Assembly (NCBI RefSeq): GCF_008831285.2
Contig: NC_045140.1
Coordinates: 16,674,370-16,738,369 of the forward strand
Direction of reading: 5' to 3'
Length of the DNA: 64,000 nucleotides
From: Nymphaea colorata
Taxonomy: Eukaryota; Streptophyta; Magnoliopsida; Nymphaeales; Nymphaeaceae
Position 1 is the stretch's first letter. Each line of letters begins with the position of its first letter. Below are positions 36,225-48,704 of the stretch, in pieces. Made by a program: the position numbers and the translations under genes. The notes below the pieces were generated by a model. It made no database searches, had not been told where the DNA came from, and saw only the letters and a list, made by a program, of their open reading frames with translations.

Positions 36225-38170
36225 GTATCCCAACATAACGCCCCATACCTACCCTTACTCTCTCTCTCTCTCTCTCCCTCCCTTGTCTTGATTGCTTGCT
36301 CACTCACATGCATGTTCACAGTTGGACACCCACAATGATGCACTCTTCCTGTTTGCAAAGGAAGCAAGAAAAAGAAAATTCCTTGTTCTAAAATTATATG
36401 TTTTTGTATATCAAGGAAGGAAAAAAATAAGGGTAGTTCATTGGGTGCATGGTAAATCATTTGATTTAATCTTTTTTCAATAGTTTTATTATTTGGCGTA
36501 TTAAAAAAATAAGGGTAGTTCATTGGGTGCATGGTAAATCATTTGATTTAATCTTTTTTCAATAGTTTTATTATTTGGCGTATTGTGCGGTAAGTATTTG
36601 AAAAGACCCTGGAACCTTAGTGTCGCCTGTCATTTTTCATTGTTTCTAGCAGCAGCAGTCTGACCCATATAAGTGCCTAATGTCCTATACACTCATCAAT
36701 GTTAATGATTTTCTATAATTAATATGTTACAAGTGAAATCATTGGCTAATAATATTGAGCCTATCTTGTCTATGTCAAGTGTAGTGGGCTATGTCCAGAA
36801 TGTAATCAGGGTCTCTATCAGATCTCAACCTGGAATAGCTGCCACATCCCTAACTATGTCTTTTATAATCAGGCTGGCAAAGCATCTATATAAGCATATT
36901 GTGTCATTATTTAGTGAAGTTTTGCATATATTGACAGACAACCATTGATTGCAGCATGAACATAAACCATGAGAAGAGAATTCGTTTTGTTGATACTCTA
37001 GCCATCTAGAATCTGCAATACAACATCAGATTGGCAGACGTACACGCAAGGGTGCGGTTAGTAGATCCCTCTTTGAACCCAGTATGATTTTGCATGCCCT
37101 ACAATGCTAGCTCTGCTGGTTCTTTCAAAATGATTGTTAGTGACTGCCTGCATTCTCAGGAATGGATTCATGTATTTGTACTTCTCACAAAGCTCTTAGA
37201 TTTTTCTATTGTTTTCAGTTATATTCAGATGTATTTTATGTGCATTATGGACAAATTTGTGACCCTCAAACTGAAGCAGCTTTGCGCTTTTAAGTGCATT
37301 CATATCGATGCATATAGTTCAACATCGTGGGCAGTAGACTATTGCTACTCATTTTCTTTTTTTCATGTACTTAACACAATGCTCTGTTCAATGCTCAAGT
37401 TGTTGATTAGTTGTGACTTTGGAGGGTTATGGATTAGCCCCATTTATTACTTTCTTGTTTTGTTTATCTATCATTGTTCACACATAAAGTTACCATTGTT
37501 TAGTGGGCAAAGGCAAATGGGAAAGTGGACCTCATGCACTCGATGGATTTCAGGCTTTATAGGGATATGAATTTAGATTGTGGATTTGGATGTGAATATT
37601 TGATCATGTAGGAAAACAAGAACAATTCAGATGCCCTTCTTATAAAGCTATTTGCCAGTTACCTCTTGTTGAGGTCTATGATTGACCGCCAGCCACATAA
37701 AGGTGCAATTTCACTTGATGTTATTAAAACTTCTGTTAAGCTTGACTTCATCTAAATGAATGGTGTACCAGAGTTTATTGTTGTCAAAGATTTTCTAGAG
37801 GTTCTAAGTTATTCAAAAGTTTCAAGGAGTGTGTCACATACAAAGAAAACTTGCTCGTTTCAATGAGTCTCAAAGTGTTGAGAATTATTTAAGTTGTCAT
37901 TTCTGTTTTTTCTTATGGAAAATGCATTTTGTAGGTAGCGTAGGCAGCATTTACTTGTTATTTTTATGTCTATGCATTTCATGTCCATGGAGAGAAAAAT
38001 TTTCGTAGTTTTAACTTTTTCTTTTTTCCATGTGTTTTTTGTTTTTAAAATTTTTAGGTGAATTCTTAATGTTTAAAAATTAAATTATCTATTTTTACAT
38101 TACTTATGTAACCTTGAATCCTACCAATATGGATCACATCATGCATCTTTACACCATTGTATGCGTGTCT
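36225..38170. other. Downstream of NFS2 relic: unassigned exon-like scraps
   Basis: A (CT)n tract at 36257-36279. A 79-base-spaced direct repeat (AATAAGGGTAGTTCATTGGG) at about 36428 and 36507. Exon-like scraps after acceptors: 37219-37290 (LYSDVFYVHYGQICDPQTEA) and 37503-37569 (WAKANGKVDLMHSMDFRLYR). Both recur in copy 2. I cannot assign them to NFS2 or another family. Confidence 0.4.
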
Positions 38171-39153
38171 TCATTATCAACCACGTTTAGTTGATTGCTG
38201 TCAAACCACAGTTCGATCAACTATCATGAACTAGAATCCGGTCTGTTCAGTCGTATTTGTTTTCAACTTTTTCAATTCATGATCTATGTTTATAATAGTG
38301 TTTTGTTTTTTGTATATTGAATTGTCTGCTTAGCATTTATTAGTTTATTAAGAAATCTCTTGCTTTGCAATTTTTTGAATTATAGGTCAGGGGAAGGTAA
38401 ATTACGTATGCATTTATCCATTTAATTTTTCTAGATGATGGATAGAGTTTGGTGAACCTTTATGTTGCATTTCTTGTACCATAGTTGCCTTGTGATGGAG
38501 TTGGAAGAATACATGACTTGACAGTTTACCATTGGTCTCATGGACTGATCACAATTCTTGAATATTGTTGTTTGCAATAAGGTTCTGACTTCGTTAACAA
38601 AATAGGCTATGGGTAACCAATTATGTCTGTCAATTGCGAGTCAAAAATTATGTTTGATGCCTTGATAGTACGGCAAGAGAGATTTAGATTATAATGTTGG
38701 ATTTGATGTGTTTCATGTATTCAAAGCCACACTTGAACCTGGGAGCCGATAAATTTGCAATCCAATTAGGCGTAGAAGTTGAATCTTATTCCTGTCAGAT
38801 TTGACTTCAATTTCGCGGGTCTGGAATGATAGTATTCGTGTAGGGACAAGTATGGAATTAACACTCAGGATCAAGAATTAGAAAACGTGGCCGTGTCTGG
38901 TTTGCTCAAGTTCCAAAATTTGCAAATCTGGTGAAAGTCTGAAACTCTGAAACCACGTTTTTACTGATAGGTAGCCATTACAGCCCCGGCCCGGTACCAG
39001 TAATTCGAGCACTTCGTGGGTCATGCGGTTTGGACACGGCAACCCTTGACGCGGTTCGCACGCGGTCCCTTCTTTTTTAAACTTTTCCCACTTTTCCCCC
39101 GGTCTTTTTTTTTCTCTCTCTCGGATCCGTCTGTTCCCTCTCATCGCTTTTTA
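38171..39153. other. Unique sequence right of duplication copy 1
   Basis: No gene recognised. GC content rises toward 39000 as it approaches the promoter-like region. Confidence 0.45.
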
Positions 39154-39279
39154 AAATTTTTCCCTCGTCTCAGTCTCTCCCATCTTTTGGTTCGACCATA
39201 AGCGAAGGGCCGTGACAAATTTTTCCCTCGTCTTACTCTCTCCCATCTTTTGGTTCGACCATAAGCGAAGGGCCGTGAC
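39154..39279. repeat. 63-bp tandem duplication in promoter-like region
   Basis: Two units, 39154-39216 and 39217-39279, differ only in the middle (CGTCTCAGTCTC against CGTCTTACTCTC). Each ends AAGCGAAGGGCCGTGAC. The pair lies about 210-330 bases upstream of the start codon of the possible MurC-like exon. Confidence 0.92.
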
Positions 39280-39486
39280 GTGGTGATGACAAGAAGAACA
39301 AATGCTCCATTGTGGGATCTCCGTACAGAAAGGAAGGCCGGATTACTAGTGAGAGTGGAGATTTTAGATCTCCATGAGTGCGAGATCTGCCCATGCCCAT
39401 GCGATGAGAAGAAGCAGCAGTAAGCGGATCCAAATTTCTCCGAGACACCACGCTTCATCCTCTCCTTCCCACTTTCTTCTTGATTT

Positions 39487-39708
39487 ATGGCGGTTTCTTC
39501 CTTCATGGCACCTAAAAGGGAAAACCCCTCTGCGTCGTCGATTACCCGGAAAGAAATGTCACCTTTGAGGCAGGCTGATGCTTCTGTTGCAAGCGATGAG
39601 AAGATGGAGTGGAGTCATTTCATCGGTGTGGGCGGCAAAGGCCTGTCCGCTATCTCGATTCTCACTCCCGGGCAAGATACGCTTCCTCCCTGCTCTTGTT
39701 TGCTCTAG
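39487..39708 (+). CDS. Possible first exon of a MurC-like Mur ligase (partial)
   Basis: The ATG at 39487 opens MAVSSFMAPKRENPSASSIT, a Ser/Lys-rich leader that could be a plastid transit peptide. It is followed by MEWSHFIGVGGKGLSAISI, which resembles the N-terminal nucleotide-binding loop of UDP-N-acetylmuramate--L-alanine ligase (HFVGIGG.GLSA). The frame then runs through LTPGQDTLPP to a stop at 39706-39708, so a donor near 39660-39680 or a break is expected. No further Mur ligase exon was recognised. Downstream (39780-40330) is GC-richer, with repeated GTTGCTG words. Confidence 0.35.
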   Translation: MAVSSFMAPKRENPSASSITRKEMSPLRQADASVASDEKMEWSHFIGVGGKGLSAISILTPGQDTLPPCSCLL

Positions 39709-40900
39709 TTTGCTCTAATTCTTAGGTTGTTGATACATCCATGTCTCTCTCTCTCTTTAAGGGCGTCCCTTAACTTCCTCCTTTGGCCGGCAGCCATCGC
39801 CGGTGTGTGATGGGTGTTGGCAGTCCTCTCCGCCCTTCAGTTGTGTTCATGTGTGGTTTCCTATTGGGATTCCTCTATAGTCGGTCAGGTTTATCATTGC
39901 AGGCTGGGGTCTTTCATTTCGGCTCTGTGCTAGGAGTTTTGTTTGGGTTTCTTCCGTTGAAGTTGTTGCTGGTTTCTCACATTTGGTTGGGTTTCTCCCG
40001 TTGAAGTTGTTGCTGGTTTCTGACATTTGGGTTCGCATTGGGTCGGATGCTTTGGTCACCACTTGGATCGCCGCTTTCTGGTACGGCGCTTGGGTCCCTG
40101 CTGGTTCTGTTGTGGGTCGCCGCTTAGGTCGTTGTTGTCGGTCTGACCGCCTTGTGTCATCCCTTAAGTTGCTGTTGGGTCTGCCGCTTGTGTCACTCTT
40201 GACGTCTACCTTTTGGTTCACCGCTGTCGGTTGGGCATGCCGTTTAGTTGATGTTGCTACTGAGTCGCCACTACCGCTTCTGTTTGCTGCTAGGTCGCAT
40301 TTATCGTCTTTGGGTTTGTTGCTGGGTCATTACTGTGACTATTGTTGTGCATTCATCGCATTATGCAGCTGTTCAAATTCCAACCAGCCATTCGGGGAGG
40401 TTGGGAGTTTTTTGTCAGGTATTGCAATTGGGTCTCTTCTGATAATGATTTGTTTACTGGGTTCACGTTTCCTTCTTCAATGACAATGCTTTTTCATGGA
40501 TGGGGAAGGTGGGCACTCAAGCTGTCGGGCGTTCTCCAACATGCCTGATACTTATGATTTACTGGTTCATTTTTGTTTGGTTTGTTGGTGGTCTCACTGC
40601 ATTATATTTGTATGTTACTAGTGCCAACCAGGTCACTGTTTTCTTTTAATCCTAAAGTGATAAGTTTTATCTGCTGCATGTAGTTTCCTTTCTATACGAT
40701 TATATGCTGTATTTCTGTTTGTTGTTTGAATCCATCCTTGTATTGTTTTCTCGTTTAGAATATCAGATGCATTTGACTTCAACTTACAATCACAGAGTAA
40801 TATAATGCTTCCTTTGTGACTCCGGACATAGATGTAGGTGTCATTGTCTGCTGGACATGTATATTTCATGTTTCATAAGTCTTGTATAAAGCATACATTT
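39709..40900. other. GC-richer stretch with GTTGCTGG-type word repeats
   Basis: Between 39940 and 40330 the words GTTGAAGTTGTTGCTGGTTT and GTTGCTGGGTC-like variants recur (near 39955, 40000, 40170 and 40315). Long frames on both strands here have no recognisable domain and are probably chance products of the composition. Confidence 0.4.
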
Positions 40901-43900
40901 GGGTGGAGAAGTTATGCAGAAAATTAGTAAAACTTGTTTCAACATTGTAGATTGGGTTAGATTTGACCTCTGTTCTAGATCATAAATCCAAATCTGAAAT
41001 CCAACATCGCAGACCGGATCAGATTAGACAACTGATCCAAATCTTAGGACGAAATCCCAAATCCAATTTTGTGAACGGAATCAGATTAGAGCTCTCGTCT
41101 ATTTCTTCGATCCAAACACAGTGAAGATACACAATAAAATGAGAGGTTTTCTAATTTATTGTAAATTCTTTTCAAAACCCTTATCAATCTTTGAAATCAT
41201 TTCAAGAATGTTACTATGTCTATATAAATCTTTGAAACAATTTTCTAAGTTTTCCAAAATTTTGTAAATTGACTTCAAATTCCTATGATTTGATTTTTTT
41301 TTGAATTTTCTCAATTTCTTGTGAGATTTGATTTCGTATTTTTCGTAAATCTTTGTTGAATTTTCAAGTTTTTAAATGCACCTGTCAACATTCGAGTTTC
41401 TAAATTCCATTGGATTGTATGAATTTTTAAAACTATTTTAAACATGGTCTTGATATTTTAAAATTCACATCCACAATCAAAATATGCATTTGACATCCTA
41501 GAGGACACTAAATAAGAGAGACCACCATTGTAGATGCTTGTCCATGTTTTCCAAAATTGTGCAATTTGACTTCAAATTCTTTTGATTTTCTTTGAATCTT
41601 CTCAGATTTGTATTCGATTTGCTACATTTCCTAAAAATGCATGTTAATTTCTCAAATGTATGAATTTTGAAAACAATTTTTAACATGGTCTAAACTAGAG
41701 GTTCAAATTTTAATATTAAAATTCAAAGTCCACATTCAATTTACCAATCCAATTTCTGAGACTGATTAGTCCTCTAATCTAGAGCTTTCATGTAAAGCCC
41801 ACATACAACATCCTAGACCATGTCAGAGTTCTGATCCAAACCAATTCAACACCCATACCTCTGATCCAAACCTTAGGTCTAAATCCCTAATTCAACACCC
41901 ATACCCGATCAGGAATGACCTCTGATCTATTTTATAGATCCCAATCCTAAATCACACATCACAGAACAAATTCAAATCCCTTATGTATTTTGAAATCATT
42001 TCCAGTATTTTGCTTCATCTATATACATTTTTGATATCACTCTCTAAGTTTTCCAAATTTTTGTAAATTGACTTCACATTCTTATGATTGATTTTCTTTG
42101 AATTTTCTCAATTTCTAGTGTCTTCAAATATTTTTTGATTTGATTTCATACTTTTCTTAAATCTTTGTCAAATTCTCAAGGTTGTAAATGCAACTTTAAA
42201 CTTTCAAGTTTCTAAAGTCCATTGGATTTTATAAATTTTCAAAATGATTTTAAACATGGTCTAGACTTCTCTATATTTTAAAAATCACATCTGCATTAAA
42301 AAAGATGTATGCATTCGACATCCTAGACCGGATAAAATGACACCTCAGTTCTACTTGCTTGTTCAAAATCCGCAATCCAACATCCTAGACCCGATTAGAT
42401 GAGACCTTTGATCGCGTAGGGGACTAGATCAGACCTATGATCTATTTCTTAGATCAAAATCCCGAAATCATTTGAAGAATATTAGTTTGTCTATATAAGT
42501 CTTTGAAATCATTGTCAAGTCTTCCAAAATTGTGCAAGTTGGCTTCAAATTCTTTTCATTTTCGTAGAATCTTCTCAATTTCTCGTTGTGTCTTTAAATT
42601 TCTTGTATTTGATGTGTGACATTTCCTAAATGCTTGTTAAATTCTCAAGTTTTTAATTGCACTTTTTACTCTCGAGTTTTTTAAATTACACTTGATTGTT
42701 CAAATTTGTAAAACAATTTTAAACATGGTCTGAACTCTCTGGTTCAGATTTTAAAATTCGAAATCCAATTTCGAATTACCAATCCAAGAGACCGTATAAG
42801 ATTGAACCTCTACTCTAGAGCTTTGGTTTGTTTCCTGCATACAACATCCTAGACCAGATCAGAGCAGACCTCTGATCCAAAACATAGTTATGAATCCCTA
42901 TTTCAACACCCCATACCGGATCAGGTCAGACCTCTGATCTATTTCTTGCGTCCAAATCCTAAATCAATCAAACATCATTGAACGGATTCAAATCCCTTTT
43001 GAGTATTTGGAATCATTTCCCGTGTTTTACTTTGTCTACATACATCTTTGAAACCACTCTCTAACTTTTCCAAAATTTTGTAACTTGAATTCAAATTCTT
43101 ATGATTCATTTTCTGTGAATTTTCTCAATTTCTTTTGAGTTCTTCAGATTTTTTGGATTTGATTTCGTACTTGTCTAAAATCTGTGCTAAATTCTCAAAC
43201 TTGTTAATGCACCTTTATACTTTCAAGTTTCTAAATACATTGGATTGTATAATTTTTCAAAATGATTTTAAACATGGTCTAGACTTGGGTTTAATGTTTT
43301 AAAATTCACATCCATTTTCAAAAAAATATTCATTCGACGTCCTAGACCGGATAAAACGAGACCTCTGTTCTTACTGCTAGTTCAAATCCCGCAATCCAAC
43401 ATCCTAGACCGGATTAGATGAGACCTCTGATATGGACCTTAGAGACGAGACCTTCGTTCTAGATGCTTGTTGAAAACGCTGAATCCAACATCCTAGACCG
43501 GATTGGATGAGACCTCTGATCCATACCTTAGGTCAAAATCCCAAATCCAACATCCCAAGTCGGATAAGATGAGACTTATAATTGAAATCTTAGGGTAGAA
43601 TCACCAACTTCAATTTTCGCGTAGGGGACTAGATCATACCTATGATCTATTTCCAAGATCAAAATCCCAAATCCAACATCATATACTTGATCACATAAAA
43701 AATGAGTGATTTTCTGATTTGTTGCAAATTCTTTTCACATCCTTTAGGAATTTTTGAACTCACTTGAAGAATATTAGTTTGTGTATATAAGTCTTTGAAA
43801 TCATTGTCAAGTCTTCCAGAGTTGTGCAATTTGGCTTCAAATTCTTTTCATTTTCTTAGAATCATCTCAATTTCTTGTTGTATCTTTAAATTTCTTGTAT

Positions 43901-44760
43901 TTGATGTGTGAGATTTTCTAAATGCATGTTAAATTCTCAAGTTTTTAATTGCACTTTTCTATTCTAGAGTTTCTAAATTACACTAGGTTGTCCGAATTTG
44001 TAAAACGATTTTAAACATGGTCTGAACTCTCTGGTTCAGATTTTTAAAATTTGAAATCCAATTTCGAATTACCAATCCAACTTCTGAGACGTTATAAGTT
44101 TGGACATCTACTCTAGTGCTTTGGTCTAATTCCCACATACAACATCCTAGACCAGATGAGAGCTGACCTCTGATCCAAACCGTAGGTATGAATCCCATAC
44201 CAGATGATATTAGACCTCTGATCTATTTCTTGCATCCAAATCCTAAATCAAACATTATTGAACAGATTCAAATCCCTTATGAGTATTTGAAATCATTTCC
44301 CGTGTTTTACTTTGTCTATATACATTTTTGAAACCACTCTCTAAGTTTTCCAAAATTTTGTAAATTGAATTCAAATTCTTATGATTCATTTTTTTGTGAA
44401 TTTTCTCAATTTATTTTGAGATCTTCAATTGTTTTGGATTTGATTTCGTACTTTTCTTAAATCTGTGCTAAATTCTCAAACTTGTAAATGCACCTTCATA
44501 CTTTCAAGTTTCTAAATACCATTGGATTGTATAATTTTTCAAAATGATTTTAAACATGGTCTAGACTTGGGTTTAATTTTTTAAAATTCACATCCATTTT
44601 CAAAAAAATATTCATTCGACGTCCTAGACCGGATAAAATGAGACCTCCTTTCTAGCTGCTAGTTCAAAATCCGCAATCCAACATCCTAGACCGGATTAGA
44701 TGAGAGCTCTGATCTAGACCTTAGAGAGGAGACCTCAGTTCTAGCTGCTTATCAATTTTT
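40901..44760. repeat. Satellite S2 with higher-order repeat of about 1.29 kb
   Basis: Degenerate tandem array. Two kinds of segment alternate: an A/T-rich part with AAACATGGTCT (near 41442, 42254, 42721, 43271, 44014 and 44553) and a part with CATCCTAGACCGGAT, AGACCTCTGATC and ATCCAAATCC words. The simple spacing varies from 239 to 743 bases, but 42721 to 44014 is 1,293 and 43271 to 44553 is 1,282, indicating a higher-order unit. There is no coding frame. Confidence 0.8.
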
Positions 44761-45914
44761 TTCTAGTTTTACAAAATTCTTGATATTTTGCACATGTTTT
44801 GCAAACACTTTTAATTCTCGTTGATGTACTTATAAACTTTTTAATGGTTTTGCTTGTTTTTGACGTTTAATGAACTCCACAAAATTTTTGAACTTTTCCA
44901 AAATTTAACATCTTGCTACACTAAATCTATGTATAGTTTCTAATTACTTTAAAAGTATCATTCAAACTTTGTAAATTTACTACTTTTATGGGTTTTAAAA
45001 CTTTATATTTGGCATATCTTTTCTTTTACGGTTGAAGCACTTTTGAACTCTTTTAATCTTTTGCAAATGTTGCTTTGATCCCATAAATTTTTGAATGTTT
45101 GAGAAAGCTTTACATTGTTTTGGTTTTGAAAAGATGACATTTTTATGGGTTTTTGTCAAATTCATGTGCTATTTGAAATTTTGCAAAACTTAATCAAAAG
45201 CTGTTCTGGTTTTGCAAAATGGTTGCACTTTTTCATATGTTGGAAAGACTATTGTTTTGTTAAGTTTATGTCTCTTTAAATTTGCAAAAGCAGTATTGAT
45301 CTCTTATAAATTGTTTAGAAGTTTTATATAGCTTTTTGCAAATTTTACAAATCTTTTAAATTTGTAAGTATTGTTTTGAACTGATAAAATTTGTAAGTAT
45401 TGGTGTTTTTCTTAATTGTCAACTCTTGCAAGTTTTTGGACGTGATGAAACTTTTGCCTTTCTTTTTACAGTTGCTAATGGTTTTGGACTTTTTTTTTGG
45501 ATTTCTAAAAGTTAACCCTTTTTTATGCATTTTGGTGAAATATGTGCGTAATTTGGAGTTTTGGTAAACTTTATCAATTTTTTTCTAGTTTTACAAAATT
45601 CTTGCTCTTTTGCACATGTTTCGTGAACACTATTACTTCTCGAAAATTTATGACTCTTCACGTTTTCTGCAAAATGTCAAAAACTAATTGTAACGTTTAT
45701 GTACACTTATAAACTTGTTAAATGTTTTACTTGGTTTTTGACCTTTTATGGACTTCACAAAATTTTTACAAAATTTAACATCTGGTTCGACTAAGTCTAT
45801 GGAAAGTTTCTAATTATAGCATTCAAAGTTTGTAAAATTTACTACTCTTGTGGATTTTGAACTTTATATTAGGCATAGCTCTTCTTTTATGGTTGAAACA
45901 CTATTGAACCTTTT
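44761..45914. repeat. Satellite S1, left arm of interrupted array
   Basis: Same family as 21000-22030. It breaks off after GAACCTTT, where the copia-containing segment begins (TGTTGACGTAGG). The array resumes near 49176. Confidence 0.75.
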
Positions 45915-46916
45915 GTTGACGTAGGAGGGGGTCGATCACAGTGTTTTTCCTAAATAAGACTGTTTGTACTCTTTCAGTGGCTGTGTTGTTTGGTTGGACG
46001 TCTTTGTTCAGGTTTGTTTTGAAAGAAATATGTTGTTGTTGAAGTTTGTTTAAGGGTTTAATGACTTAATCTTGCTTTCTAAGTGTTGCTGCATGTTATC
46101 ATGGGATGGTGAAGGTCATTTATGTATCAATCATAGTTGTGTTGTTGAGACACAATAGTCACAACAACAGCGTTCTGCTTAAGGCGCTTCTTGTTGTACA
46201 GTAGGCTGATACTTTTGCACTCTTGTAAAGCATGATTGGCTTTACTGGTGAATGATTATTTCCACTAGCAATCTTTGATGCTGAGATAACCTTTTGAACT
46301 GCTGGTATGGTAGTTATATGACAGACATAAGTCACAGACTATGACATTGTGGAGATTGTACTATCTTACATTGGAAATGCTGCAGAATAGTCTACCATTG
46401 GAAAGCTGTATGCTTATGGTTTGTGGCTTGTTATTGTTGAAGCTGCTTGGTTTGTTAATGCACTCTATTTATGTCAGTTCTTGTAAGTCTTAACTTTATA
46501 TTATTAAGCTAAGTTAAGAATGTTGTGTGTTGCTTGTTGAGACATACAATTATGGTCTAGAACTGACATGAAGGCTGTCTTAAAGGGGCTTCTTGGATAT
46601 TGACAATATGTTGACAGGACTAAGGGGGAACCTGGGCAAGATGATGTAGTTTTTGTAACTTCCTTCGGAGAATGGGATAAAAATAACTCTAAGGTGAAGT
46701 TGGTTGCTTCGAGCTATGGAACCAAATATAGCTAAGTATAGTTAAATTTAAAAGTGCTGAAGGCATTTTAGAGTATCTAAGATTAATGTATGCTCAGTCA
46801 AATTGGACAAGACGATACCAACTAGCTCAAGATTTGAGAGGTTTAAGTTAAGGAAATTAATCTATCCACTCCTTTGAGATGCACAAGATGTAAGGACTTA
46901 CGAGTATCCTGAGTGT

Positions 46917-47043
46917 AAAAAGATGGAAATAGAAGCAAGGGAACAAGAATATGTCATAGAATTTTTGATGGCCTTCAGATCTGAATTCGTTGCCAAAAGC
47001 TTGTATTCTTTAGTTCAAATTGTTTCCAAACTTATGGGCTAAA
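46917..47043 (+). pseudogene. Copia gag relic
   Basis: The frame reads MEIEAREQEYVIEFLMAFRS then EFVAKSLYSLVQ, similar to the copia gag segment usually written FLMGLN..F..VR.QIL. It ends at a stop and is interrupted 80 bases later by the hAT insertion. No full gag was reconstructed. Confidence 0.45.
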
Positions 47044-47127
47044 AATAAGTCATTGGGAGGAAATTGTGTAGAAGACTCTGTGCTTGGGCTGTCTAAATCA
47101 TTTGGTAGAAGATGAGGTAGTGGGAAA

Positions 47128-48002
47128 TAAGGCTGGGCGTCGGGCCCGGAAAATCCCGACCCGGGCTGGATAGGCCGGCCCGGCGGCGGCCCGTCTCCCT
47201 CCCCCTTTCCTGCTTCCCCCTTCCCGTCTCTCCTTCCCCCTTCCCGTCTCCCTCCCCCTTCCCCTTCCCAGTTGGCCAGTTCCCCTTCCCGTCTCCCTCC
47301 CCCTTCCCGTCTCTCCTTCCCCTTCCCAGTTCCCCTTCCCGTCTCCCTCCCCCTTCCCGGCGACCCGCACAGCAACCCAGCTCCAACATGCTTCACCCTC
47401 TGGTTTGGCCATTCGCGGATCATCAAAGCTCGTCAATGCCACCTACTTGCTGATCTCTGTTCTACTTCAACAGCATCGCCACCTGCTCGAGCTCTTACTA
47501 GCAGCACAAGTCGTCAGATGTCTTCATCGCCACCAATTTCATTCGGATGATCGACTCCCCTTCCTATCAACATCGATTTTAGGTCATTCCTTCAATCGCT
47601 GCCATTTGAAACATCACCACCCTCCTCTGGCTTTAATTGGAACCCACATTATCACTGTCCCCATTTTCGAAGCCCCCAACCCACCTGCACCTCGATCGTC
47701 TCTCTCTTTCTCGAATCACCAAAACCTCAACTGGGCAGCCCATCTTCCCCCCATTCCATTGCCTCCGCTCAGCCTGCGCTCCATCTTTGTTCTTCACACG
47801 ACGCCCTTGCTGGGCTTTGGGAGGGGGAAACGCTGCACGGTCTCTGCAGGAAGGAGAACGACGAGCGAGGAAGGAGGTCGACGGCTGGAGGAGGTCGGTC
47901 GGTGGGCTGGGCGGGGCCTAATTTTTGGTGGCCACGCCCGGTACCCGGCCCGGCCCGGCAATATTATCGGGCCGGCCCGGCCCGGCCCGATACCCACCCC
48001 TA
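47128..48002. mobile_element. Non-autonomous hAT-like transposon, 875 bp, with 8-bp target duplication
   Basis: Identical octamers GTGGGAAA flank the element (47120-47127 and 48003-48010). The termini form imperfect inverted repeats: left TAAGGCTGGGCGTCGGGCCC, right end (reverse complement) TAGGGGTGGGTATCGGGCC. An 8-bp target duplication with TA-GGG-TGGG ends is typical of hAT elements, and GC-rich GGGCCCGG subterminal repeats occur at both ends. Inside are a CCCTTCCCGTCTCC minisatellite (about 47190-47360) and about 500 bases of coding-like sequence without transposase similarity. It disrupts the copia gag relic, so it is younger. Confidence 0.85.
47190..47360. repeat. CCCTTCCCGTCTCC minisatellite inside hAT element
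   Basis: Irregular tandem copies of CTTCCCGTCTCCCTCCCC and CTTCCCAGTTCCC-like units. The long Gly/Arg/Glu-rich frames on the minus strand are repeat artefacts. Confidence 0.9.
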
Positions 48003-48311
48003 GTGGGAAATCATTTGAAATGAGAAGGGATGAACGATATTCGGTGCAACTATTGTAATTAAAGAACTGTGGCACATGAAATTCAATTGCTTAGTGCTAA
48101 AGAAAAAAAAAAGGAATGTATGTTGCTAGCTCTTGTGGGGATGAAAATGAGATGGAAGACATCTAACATGAGTGCAAGTAAAAGAAATCTCCTCAACTGG
48201 AGACCGATAATCAATTTTGTGGTAACATCCTTTAAAGCATTCAAAAGCTTTTTGGTCATAGTACTTTGGTAGCTTCCATTCTCCTGGTGCCTCTTGTCGT
48301 ATGACTGCAAA

Positions 48312-48704
48312 CTATGTCACATAGGTACATGTACGGGTGCCAGTGCGGGTATGGATACAAACCATTTTCCAAAAACTTGGGTGTGGGGGTACAACCACAC
48401 ACACACACATGATTTGATGATGGACGAGAAGGGCGAGAGGACAAGAGGGGCGAATGGGCAAGGGACGAGAGCGGCGAGGACGGGTGCAGGCGAGAGGGTG
48501 AAGACATCGTGCGAGAGAGGGAAAAAATGGTTTTTTAAAAACATGCGATGGACTATTTTGGACTCGGTCTACTTTGATCGAGTCCGAAAATGGTCGGATT
48601 CGACCTCGGGTATGTTGATCATACTCGACATGGTCAACGCCGCACCCGTATCGGTGTCATACCAGTAGGGTGCTGGTACATTGGAGCAGTACCCGTGTTA
48701 CATG
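48312..48704. mobile_element. Mutator-like MITE, about 393 bp, with 9-bp target duplication
   Basis: GACTGCAAA flanks both sides (48303-48311 and 48705-48713). The termini are related in inverted orientation: left CTATGTCACATAGGTAC, right end (reverse complement) CATGTAACACGGGTAC. Subterminal GGGTGC/GGGTAC words are present on both sides. A 9-bp target duplication is the Mutator superfamily hallmark. The interior has GGGCGAGAGGACAAGAGG-type purine repeats, an (AC)n run near 48398-48410 and no transposase. Confidence 0.75.

Larger units (their letters stand above)
26424..38170. repeat. Segmental duplication, copy 1
   Basis: Matches 51050-60660 in the same orientation. From 30240 to 38170 the match is nearly continuous at very high identity (offset 22,376 at 30609, rising to about 22,495 at 38160 through small indels). 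Relative to copy 2, this copy has extra sequence at about 27245-28270, an internal repeat (28320-28700 and 29250-29600), and about 340 extra bases at 29910-30240. It contains the NFS2 fragment, block B and repeat scraps. Which differences are deletions and which insertions cannot be decided from two copies. Confidence 0.9.

Noticed and set aside
39188-39270. tRNA-like GGTTCGACC words
   Set aside because: No acceptor stem or anticodon arm can be formed around them; they are part of the 63-bp duplication.
47010-47442. Gly/Arg/Glu-rich minus-strand proteins of about 100-140 residues
   Set aside because: Produced by the CCCTTCCCGTCTCC minisatellite inside the hAT element.
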